From Brachybacterium fresconis (GTDB taxonomy: Bacteria; Actinomycetota; Actinomycetes; Actinomycetales; Dermabacteraceae), in NCBI RefSeq assembly GCF_017876515.1, contig NZ_JAGIOC010000001.1, forward strand, positions 3,224,001 through 3,288,000: a stretch of 64,000 bases of DNA, given 5' to 3'. The position numbers and the translations under genes were made by a program. Shown here piece by piece: positions 53,610 through 64,000 of the stretch. How positions within the stretch are numbered: the first letter of the stretch is position 1; the number at the start of each line of letters is the position of its first letter. Below the pieces are notes generated by a model that made no database searches, was not told where the DNA came from, and worked only from the letters and a program-made list of their open reading frames with translations.

Positions 53610-54467
53610 ATGAACGTCTCGCGGAGCATCGTGGTGGGCTACGACGACACCACGGCATCGACGGCCGCCGTGCGCTGGGCGGCGGATCTCGCTCGCGGCT
53701 CCGACATCGGGCTGCGGATCGTGCACGCCTGGACGTGGCCTCTGCTGGGCAGCGGCATGGCCGGCGTCCCGGTGATCGATTCGGCCGGGCCCCGCAACCA
53801 GGCGCTGCGCCTGCTGGACGACGTCGCCGAGGACGTCGCGGCGAAGACTCCCGACGTCATCGTGCATACAGAACTGATCCCGGGCAGCCCTCGGGACGTC
53901 CTCGACGAGGTCTCGCAGAACACTGATCTGCTGGTGGTCGGAACCCGAGGCCTCGGCGCCGTCCTGGGCACTCTGCTGGGATCCGTCAGCCGGGGACTGC
54001 TGCATGATGCGGGCTGCCCGGTCGCCGTGATCCGCTCCGAGCACCATCGCGCGGGCCCGGTGCTGGTCGCCTATGACGGGTCGGATGCCGGGTGGGAGGC
54101 CGTCGACGTCTCCGCAGATCTCGCCGCCACCTGGGGGAGCATCCTCCGGGTCGTCCACGTCCAGGACGATGGACATGCTCCCTATGCCAACAACCTCGAG
54201 GCCTGGAGCGGGGGGACCCGTTCGCGGACCCTGCTCGACCGGGCGGCGGAGCGTGCCCGGTCCCGGCACCCGGAGCTCACCGTGGAGACACGGATGCTCG
54301 AAGGTCGTTCTGCCGCAGAGGGCCTGCTCTCCGCCGCAGCCGGTGCCCGCATCCTGGTGATGGGCCATCGTGGGCTGAGCCGAGGACCTTTCGGCTCGAC
54401 CGCCCATGCCACGGTCCTGCACGCGACGGGGAACATCCTCGTCGTCCGCCGCCCCGCTGCGGAGTGA
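53610..54467 (+). CDS. universal stress protein, tandem UspA domains
   Basis: A 285-residue protein made of two UspA domains. Each has the ATP-binding motif at its end: G-T-R-G-L-G-A-V-L-G-x-x-x-G-S-V-S near residue 113-128 and G-H-R-G-L-S-R-G-P-F-G-S-T near 252-264. The early strand V-V-G-Y-D-D-T and V-A-Y-D-G-S-D are the first nucleotide-binding segments of each domain. Such proteins bind ATP or cAMP and help survival under stress such as low oxygen; gene targets are not known. GGAAGG stands eight bases before the ATG. Confidence 0.93.
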   Translation: MNVSRSIVVGYDDTTASTAAVRWAADLARGSDIGLRIVHAWTWPLLGSGMAGVPVIDSAGPRNQALRLLDDVAEDVAAKTPDVIVHTELIPGSPRDVLDEVSQNTDLLVVGTRGLGAVLGTLLGSVSRGLLHDAGCPVAVIRSEHHRAGPVLVAYDGSDAGWEAVDVSADLAATWGSILRVVHVQDDGHAPYANNLEAWSGGTRSRTLLDRAAERARSRHPELTVETRMLEGRSAAEGLLSAAAGARILVMGHRGLSRGPFGSTAHATVLHATGNILVVRRPAAE

Positions 54468-54531
54468 CCTGACTCGCGTCCGCGCCCCCACGGTTTGAAC
54501 GTCGGCCCGCGACCCCGTTAAGCTGTCCGAC

Positions 54532-54619
54532 GGTAGCGTGTCCGAGCGGCCGAAGGTGCTTCACTCGAAATGAAGTGTGCGGTGACCCCGCACCGCGGGT
54601 TCAAATCCCGCCGCTACCG
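54532..54619 (+). tRNA. tRNA-Ser (anticodon CGA)
   Basis: An 88-base type II tRNA. The acceptor GGTAGCG pairs with CGCTACC. The anticodon stem CTTCA/TGAAG encloses CTCGAAA with anticodon CGA, which reads UCG. A long variable arm (GTGCGG...CCGCAC) and T-loop GTTCAAATC are present. CCA is not encoded. Confidence 0.93.
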
Positions 54620-54647
54620 CTCCTGACCAGGGAGTTACCCGGTCACC

Positions 54648-54680
54648 GAAGGCCCCCGTCATCAGCTGGCGGGGGCCTTC
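54648..54680 (+). terminator. terminator after tRNA-Ser
   Basis: A perfect 11-bp hairpin, GAAGGCCCCCG (54648-54658) with CGGGGGCCTTC (54670-54680). The T-run is weak (GTCGTC), as often in GC-rich actinobacteria. Confidence 0.6.
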
Positions 54681-54842
54681 GTCGTCCCCGGGTCGCGTCA
54701 GGCAGAGCATTGGCGTGCCCGGGGATGCTCCGTGGAGCGCGGGGCGGCATGCGCTCCCTCAGCCGTCACTAACACAAGAAGCCCGGATCGCCTTCATCGG
54801 CAGGATGTCGGAACGGTCACCTGCCGAGGGCCCCGTTCTGGC

Positions 54843-54871
54843 TTGACGGGTGCTGGCGATCTGCGTAATGT
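54843..54871 (+). promoter_or_regulatory. rRNA operon promoter P1
   Basis: TTGACG (54843-54848), 17-base spacer, TAATGT (54866-54871). Transcription would start near 54878, about 320 bases before the 16S gene. Confidence 0.65.
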
Positions 54872-54998
54872 TCTTTCTCGTGCCCAGCAGGTCGGGACAG
54901 CGGAAAGGCCGGAAGGCCGGCCCGGGAATCTCGGTCTGACGAGGCACGGCAGGTCTCTCCGGAAGGAGTTGGCGCGGCGGGGATCACATCCCACCGAG

Positions 54999-55027
54999 TT
55001 GACATGGAGGACCGGAACCCGTAAGTT
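54999..55027 (+). promoter_or_regulatory. rRNA operon promoter P2
   Basis: TTGACA (54999-55004, perfect consensus), 17-base spacer, TAAGTT (55022-55027). Transcription would start near 55034. The leader then has TTGATATCTCAATAGCG near 55085-55105, similar to the TTGAGAACTACATAGTG in the 16S-23S spacer, a probable antitermination or processing element. Confidence 0.7.
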
Positions 55028-55200
55028 GTAAGGGTTGCCCCGGAGCTGAAGAGCCGAAAGGTTCGGATCTCTGAGTGCGCGTGTTGCTTGATATCTCAAT
55101 AGCGTGTCTGTTTATTGATGCCATTATTTTGAATGGCAAATTTTAACGGATGATTAGCAGTTTATGCTAGTTGTTTGTTGTTTGCTGGGATTTTTCTATG

Positions 55201-60148
<4,948 letters not shown>

Positions 60149-60258
60149 ATTTTTGTTTACTGTTGTGTGTTCGCGTCCACTGTGTGGTTCTGGAGAAACA
60201 ATCCCAGGACACTGTTCCCGGCTGGGGTTGGTGTTTGTGGGCTGGTTGTCTCGTCGTG

Positions 60259-60376
60259 TTACGGCGGTCATAGCATCGAGGAAACGCCCGGTTCCATTCC
60301 GAACCCGGAAGCTAAGCTCGATTGCGCCGATGGTACTGCACTCGGGAGGGTGTGGGAGAGTAGGACGCCGCCGGAC
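60259..60376 (+). rRNA. rrf: 5S ribosomal RNA
   Basis: About 118 bases, from TTACGGCGGTCATAGC to CGCCGCCGGACA, with the conserved AAACGCCCGGTTCCATTCCG block. ACGGCGG and CCGCCG ends pair. Closely spaced after 23S and followed by a strong terminator. Confidence 0.96.
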
Positions 60377-60385
60377 ATCTTCCAC

Positions 60386-60452
60386 GGGAGTGGGAGGCTG
60401 CTGGAAACCCCTCGTCTCGAGGCTGGTTTCGCGCCTCCCACTCCCTTTTTTT
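60386..60452 (+). terminator. rRNA operon terminator
   Basis: A perfect 13-bp stem, GGGAGTGGGAGGC (60386-60398) with GCCTCCCACTCCC (60433-60445), followed by seven T. The strongest intrinsic terminator in the window. Confidence 0.92.
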
Positions 60453-60480
60453 CATGCCCCGGGTCCGCCTCGTCCCGTCC

Positions 60481-60525
60481 CGTGCCGTGCCGTGCCGTGC
60501 CGTGCCGTGCCGTGCCGTGCCGTGC
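60481..60525. repeat. pentanucleotide tandem repeat (CGTGC)9
   Basis: Nine perfect tandem copies of CGTGC, directly after the rRNA terminator. Downstream the sequence also repeats GACGCGGTGC three times (about 60575-60635). The stretch between terminator and MFS gene holds no gene that I can support. Confidence 0.9.
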
Positions 60526-60749
60526 ACGTCCCGTGCCCTGCGGTGCCGTGCGGGTGCCGAGCCGTGACCGCGGCTCCCCGACGCGGTGCCGGCGTCCTTG
60601 ACGCGGTGCCGTCACCGGGCTCTGGACGCGGTGCTGAAGGCTACCGCGGCCGCCCGTGAGCGGGGGATCGCGTCGTCACGGCCCCTGAGTGTGTGTGCGC
60701 CATGTGGGCAGGACTGTGCAGTTGACCCGATCAACGAGATGCTGGAACC

Positions 60750-61952
60750 ATGTCGAGCTGCACCCCCGAGACCGCCACGATCGACGAGCACGGCACCTCA
60801 GTCCCGACCCCCTCGGGCCCCGGCCGGCATCCCGTCGTCACCGCGCTGGCGCTCTCGGCGGGCACCGCAGCGCTCGTCGGAGCCGAGTTCATCCCGGCCG
60901 GAGTCCTGCCCGGCATGGCCGAGGATCTCGCGGTCTCCGAAGGCCGAGCCGGCCTCACCGTCGCCGCCACCGCGCTGGCAGGAGCGCTGACCGCACCGAC
61001 GATCGCCTCCATCCTGCCGCGCGCGGATCGTCGCGTCGTGCTGCTGTCCCTGCTCGGCCTCGCGATCGTCTCGAACCTGGTGGTCGCCGTCGCTCCCACT
61101 CTCGCGGTCGTCCTCGCCGCCCGGGTACTGCTGGGAGTGGCCATCGCGGGCTTCTGGTCCTTCGCGCTGTCGGTCGGGGTCCACGTCACGGGGCGTGCCG
61201 CCCTGGTCTCCACCACGGTCGCCCTGGGCACCAGTACGGCGACCATCATCGGAGTGCCGGTCTCCTCGGTGCTCGGGGACGTCATTGGGTGGCGGGCCGT
61301 GTTCCTGGTCATCTCGGCGCTGACGCTGGTGGCGGGAGGGGTCCTGTGGCGCCTGCTGCCCCCGGTCCCCGCCCAGCCCGGGGCCGGGATCGCCATGATG
61401 CGGGTGGTCCTGGGGAATCGTCGCCTGGTCGTCGGTGTGGTGGTGATCTTCGCGGCCGCCTTCGCGAACTTCACCGCCTATCCGTACATCCGCGTCGCGA
61501 TCGAGGCGATCGACGCCTCTGTGGTCTCGGTCCTGCTCCTGGCTTGGGGCCTGGGCGGCCTCCTCGGGAACCTGGCCGGCGGCGCGCTGTCGCGGTGGCT
61601 GCGCTGGGCTGCGACGGCCGGGCCGGTGATCATGGCGTGCGCACTCGTCCTTCTGGGCACCACCGAGCAGACGGCCGTCCTCGCCATCGCGGTCGTGCTG
61701 TGGGGGGTCGGCTTCAACATGGTCCCCGTGACGACGCAGCTGTGGGTCTCCGCGATCGAACCACGTCGTGTCGAATCAGCGGTGGCGCTCCAGGTGACCG
61801 CGTTCCAGGTGGCGATCATGAGCGGTGCCGTCGTCGGCGGCCTGCTGGTGGACCATCAGGGCCCGTCAGCGGCGATGCTGCTCGGGGCGGGCGTCGGAAG
61901 TGCGGCCGCGATCGGTTTCGCGTCGATCGCGGTGCGGCCACGGGCCGCGTGA
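60750..61952 (+). CDS. MFS transporter, DHA1-like
   Basis: A 400-residue carrier with 12 predicted helices. After a 28-residue polar N-terminus, helix 1 contains F-I-P-A-G-V-L-P-G-M-A-E-D-L, and the loop 2-3 region reads L-P-R-A-D-R-R. Helix 4-5 text R-V-L-L-G-V-A-I-A-G-F-W is typical of the AraJ/sugar-efflux and drug-efflux group. The substrate is not known. An inverted repeat GTTGA/TCAAC (60721-60735) lies before the start, a possible operator; GATGCT lies six bases before the ATG. Confidence 0.88.
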   Translation: MSSCTPETATIDEHGTSVPTPSGPGRHPVVTALALSAGTAALVGAEFIPAGVLPGMAEDLAVSEGRAGLTVAATALAGALTAPTIASILPRADRRVVLLSLLGLAIVSNLVVAVAPTLAVVLAARVLLGVAIAGFWSFALSVGVHVTGRAALVSTTVALGTSTATIIGVPVSSVLGDVIGWRAVFLVISALTLVAGGVLWRLLPPVPAQPGAGIAMMRVVLGNRRLVVGVVVIFAAAFANFTAYPYIRVAIEAIDASVVSVLLLAWGLGGLLGNLAGGALSRWLRWAATAGPVIMACALVLLGTTEQTAVLAIAVVLWGVGFNMVPVTTQLWVSAIEPRRVESAVALQVTAFQVAIMSGAVVGGLLVDHQGPSAAMLLGAGVGSAAAIGFASIAVRPRAA

Positions 61953-61959
61953 GGTTCTC

Positions 61960-62232
61960 TCAGAGATCCTCGTCGAGGTTCTTCTCCAACAGGGCGGTGA
62001 GAGCATCGAGTGCTTCGTCGGCACCCTCGCCCTCCGACCGCAGCGTCACCACGTCGCCGTGGTCCGCGTTCAACGTCAGCAGCTTGAGGATGCTGGACGC
62101 CCTGACCGGGGCGGCCCCGGCCTTCTCGATGGTGACCTCGACCATCTGCTCACTGGCCGCCTGGGAGAAGATCGCCGCAGGGCGGGCATGGAGCCCGCTG
62201 GTGCTGGCGATCTTCACGGTACGTTCTGGCAT
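61960..62232 (-). CDS. ptsH: phosphocarrier protein HPr
   Basis: A 90-residue HPr. His15 in G-L-H-A-R-P-A-A accepts phosphate from enzyme I and Ser46 (A-S-S-I-L) is the regulatory site. The ATG at 62232 puts both residues at the canonical positions; GAAAGG lies eight bases upstream. The protein passes phosphate to sugar-specific PTS enzymes in the cytosol. No other PTS gene is in the window. Upstream is a GATCCCC/GGGGATC inverted repeat around a -10-like TACGCT. Confidence 0.95.
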   Translation of the reverse strand: MPERTVKIASTSGLHARPAAIFSQAASEQMVEVTIEKAGAAPVRASSILKLLTLNADHGDVVTLRSEGEGADEALDALTALLEKNLDEDL

Positions 62233-62256
62233 CTCCACGGCCTTTCTCGATAAGTC

Positions 62257-62279
62257 GATCCCCAGCGTAACGGGGGATC
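62257..62279 (-). promoter_or_regulatory. ptsH promoter -10 within an inverted repeat
   Basis: GATCCCC (62257-62263) and GGGGATC (62273-62279) are perfect arms with nine bases between them that contain AGCGTA (TACGCT on the minus strand), a -10 candidate. No good -35 is seen. Confidence 0.45.
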
Positions 62280-62462
62280 AGCTCTCCCCGGGACGCCGGA
62301 TGCGACGCGTCATCGAATCGGGGTCGGAGAGAGTTCACCGTTTCGTCATGTGACCGGAGAGTTACCATACATCTGCACAGAAGAGCGCGGCGGCGGGCGC
62401 CCCCGGCATGTACGGTGCGGGAGTGATCCGTCAGGGGTGGCGGTACGCGCTCGGGGGAGCGT
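62280..62462. other. intergenic region
   Basis: About 180 bases upstream of ptsH. TTACCATACATC at 62361-62372 is the most AT-rich spot and could be a -10. No gene is seen. Confidence 0.35.
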
Positions 62463-62672
62463 TCAGCGAAAGCCGCCGACGACCCCTGGACTGTGGTATC
62501 CCGACATTCCCGGGGGCATGGGTTGCAGGCTCGTCGGCCCGAGGGCCTCCCGCCCGACGTCGGTGAGCTCGAACCAGGCGATCATCCCCGGCTCGGGCCG
62601 GCGCCCGCCGATCGCCTCCAGGTCGTCCCGACGTGCGGTCGGGGAGCCCGCCCCGTGCCCCTCGTGCCGCAT
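62463..62672 (-). CDS. small hypothetical protein, possibly a fragment
   Basis: A 69-residue frame with nearly only G/C at third positions for the first 50 codons, which is coding-like. The text M-I-A-W-F-E-L-T-D-V-G-R-E-A-L-G resembles the end of a winged-helix domain, where similar strand-wing segments occur. The last 18 residues have worse codon use. It diverges from the TetR gene by 49 bases. It may be the residue of a longer regulator gene or a genuine small protein. Confidence 0.35.
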   Translation of the reverse strand: MRHEGHGAGSPTARRDDLEAIGGRRPEPGMIAWFELTDVGREALGPTSLQPMPPGMSGYHSPGVVGGFR

Positions 62673-62709
62673 GGCGGGACGATGTGGGCGTTCGCCAGAA
62701 GGCGGGGCT

Positions 62710-62715
62710 TACTAT
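62710..62715 (+). promoter_or_regulatory. -10 box of the TetR gene (leaderless)
   Basis: TACTAT, close to TATAAT, ends six bases before the ATG at 62722. Confidence 0.6.
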
Positions 62716-62721
62716 GGGCCA

Positions 62722-63405
62722 ATGCCCAGTACAGCAGGCCGTGCGCCGGATCCCAGGCCGGCGCGGACGAAGGCGGCGATCTTCGCCGCGGCACGGGACC
62801 TCAGCGCCCGCGACGGGGAGGTCACGGTCAATGCGCTCGCACAGCGGGCCGGGGTCAGCCGAGCCGCGTTCTACAGCCACTTCTCGGGTCTGGACGATCT
62901 GATGAGCGCGATGCTCGCGACGATGTTCGACCGCCAGCAGGAACGCAGCGTCGAACTGGCGGCGGAGGGCCGCAGCATCCAGGAGATGGTGCGGGTCTCG
63001 GCGGCGACGATGGTCGCCTACGTCGCCCACCACCAGGCCTTCCTGCGGGGTGCGCTGGACTGGAAGTTCTCCCATCGCACGTACCTCATCCTGGTCGCCA
63101 CCCTGGCCGATCTCCACGCCATGGCGTTGGACCGACTCGGTGACCAGGTGCCGCTGTCCCCACCGATCCCGCAGATGGCTCGCTATTTCGCGGGCGGCTC
63201 GCTGGATCTGCTCATCCAGTGGCTGATCGAGACGGAGCAGGACGCGCGCGAGGGCCGGGAGCTCGACCGGGAGCCGTTGCTCGCCGCGGTGCTGCGCATG
63301 CTGCCGAGCTGGTACACGGGCCTGGAGCCGCAGGACCCGATCCCCGAGGATCTGGTCCTGGAGTGGCTGGTCACCGACCCCGACGACAGCGCCGGCGCCG
63401 CCTGA
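62722..63405 (+). CDS. TetR-family transcriptional regulator
   Basis: A 227-residue repressor. The helix-turn-helix is at residues 15-60: K-A-A-I-F-A-A-A-R-D-L, then V-N-A-L-A-Q-R-A-G-V-S-R-A-A-F-Y-S-H-F. The rest is an all-helical ligand domain with no recognised subfamily; the long C-terminus suggests a larger pocket. The start is set by TACTAT six bases upstream; the frame is open further upstream without coding character. Likely targets are itself or the adjacent small gene. Confidence 0.9.
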   Translation: MPSTAGRAPDPRPARTKAAIFAAARDLSARDGEVTVNALAQRAGVSRAAFYSHFSGLDDLMSAMLATMFDRQQERSVELAAEGRSIQEMVRVSAATMVAYVAHHQAFLRGALDWKFSHRTYLILVATLADLHAMALDRLGDQVPLSPPIPQMARYFAGGSLDLLIQWLIETEQDAREGRELDREPLLAAVLRMLPSWYTGLEPQDPIPEDLVLEWLVTDPDDSAGAA

Positions 63406-63424
63406 TCGCTCGCGGGCGTCGGCC

Positions 63425-64000
63425 TCAGCAGTCGCGGGCCAGGCGCAGCAGCACGCGCGCCCCGAACCGCACCGCATCGACCGGCACCCGCTCGTCGACC
63501 CCGTGGAACAGAGGGGCGAAGTCCAGGTCGGCGGGCAGCTGCAGCGGCGCGAAGCCGTACCCGATGATGCCCAGCTCGCGCGAGAGCGGCTTGTTGTCGG
63601 TCCCCCCGCTGAGGCAGTAGGGCAGCACCCGGGACCCGGGGTCCTCCGCCTGGATCGACCGGGTCATCACGTCCACCAGGGCGCCCTCGCGCGGTGAGTC
63701 CACCGAGTTGCCGATGTCGTCGATGATCACCTCGACGTGCTCACCGGTCAGCTCGTCCAGCAGCGTCAGCAGCTCCTCCTGATGCCCGGGCAGGAAGCGG
63801 GCGTCGAAGGTCGCCTCGGCGGTCTGCGGGATGACATTGCCCTTGTAGCCGGCGCTGAGCATGGTCAGGTTCGTCGAGTCGCTGAGCGTTCCGGAGACGA
63901 ACTGACGGGCCCCGCCCAGCAGCGGCAGGAACGCGGTGACGTCGTCCTCGTCCCAGCCGATGCCCGTGATCTCGGTGACCCCGTCGAACAGCGCGCGGAC
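63425..64000 (-). CDS. M20 family metallopeptidase, C-terminal part (cut by window end)
   Basis: About 190 C-terminal residues are visible; the N-terminus lies beyond the right edge. The dimerisation domain pattern A-T-F-D-A-R-F-L-P-G-H, the S-G-G-T-D-N-K-P metal-site Asp region and a late G-F-A-P-L-Q-L-P and F-H-G-V-D-E-R-V-P-V (catalytic His) are typical of M20/ArgE/DapE-type enzymes. Substrate could be an acylated amino acid or dipeptide. Convergent with the TetR gene. Confidence 0.88.
   Translation of the reverse strand, partial: VRALFDGVTEITGIGWDEDDVTAFLPLLGGARQFVSGTLSDSTNLTMLSAGYKGNVIPQTAEATFDARFLPGHQEELLTLLDELTGEHVEVIIDDIGNSVDSPREGALVDVMTRSIQAEDPGSRVLPYCLSGGTDNKPLSRELGIIGYGFAPLQLPADLDFAPLFHGVDERVPVDAVRFGARVLLRLARDC

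Noticed and set aside
60153..60659. Frames encoding V-P-C-R-A repeats
   Set aside because: They translate the CGTGC tandem repeat and the rRNA terminator; not a real protein.
60722..60743. TTGACC and GATGCT as a -35/-10 pair for the MFS gene
   Set aside because: Only 10 bases apart, far from the 16-18 needed; TTGACC is instead part of the GTTGA/TCAAC inverted repeat.

Overview
The window is about 64 kb of very GC-rich actinobacterial chromosome. The 16S rRNA gene, the near-total G/C preference at third codon positions, the many GTG starts and the TANNNT-type -10 boxes point to Micrococcales. From memory the 16S looks most like Brachybacterium (Dermabacteraceae); this is recognition, not an alignment. 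I see no prophage, insertion sequence, CRISPR array or conjugative element, so this is ordinary chromosome with some metabolic islands.

Layout. 1-5150: end of an MFS transporter gene, an alpha/beta hydrolase, an MBL-rhodanese sulfur enzyme, a hypothetical gene, and a lipoprotein/membrane-protein pair. 5246-6733: a transmembrane Ser/Thr kinase. 6922-12601: a beta-lactamase-fold serine hydrolase, a 45-residue membrane ORF, a SWIM zinc-finger protein and its SNF2-type ATPase partner. 12674-15359: a ParA/MinD-like ATPase divergent from a PP2C-like phosphatase. 15558-15923: a promoter region and a probable 6C small RNA. 16151-22727: a winged-helix regulator, a methyltransferase remnant, and a nickel urease operon transcribed leftward (ureA-B-C-F-D-G, no ureE) from a promoter with a palindrome in its spacer. 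23042-27000: upp, an AraC/DinB-like fusion, a DHFR-like protein, a tRNA/nucleoside deaminase, a Phd/PIN toxin-antitoxin pair and a small membrane protein. 27021-31322: a LuxR-type two-component system, a small multidrug-export-family membrane protein and an ABC-F ATPase. 31418-34026: a methionine-type ABC importer (metN-metI-metQ), then an SDR. 34850-40514: a secreted GH10 xylanase with two operator-like sites, and two tandem S9 peptidase paralogs, the second without the catalytic Ser and Asp. 41275-53461: an XRE regulator and a sugar locus made of a NanA/DapA-like aldolase, a ROK repressor, a five-gene family-5 ABC importer, a GH2 beta-mannosidase-like enzyme and a LacI-like sensor protein with no DNA-binding domain. 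53610-54619: a tandem universal stress protein and tRNA-Ser(CGA). 54843-60452: an rRNA operon with two promoters, 16S-23S-5S, no spacer tRNA and a strong terminator. 60481-64000: a pentanucleotide repeat, an MFS transporter, HPr (ptsH), a TetR regulator and the C-terminal part of an M20 metallopeptidase.

How the genes work together. The urease genes form one regulated transcription unit; the histidine-bearing tail on UreG may make up for the missing UreE. The ROK gene is divergent from the transporter operon, whose promoter carries a perfect inverted repeat at its start site, which fits substrate-induced derepression of oligosaccharide uptake and cleavage. The xylanase adds extracellular polysaccharide degradation. 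Many genes have a -10-like hexamer exactly six bases before the start codon, so leaderless transcription appears common.
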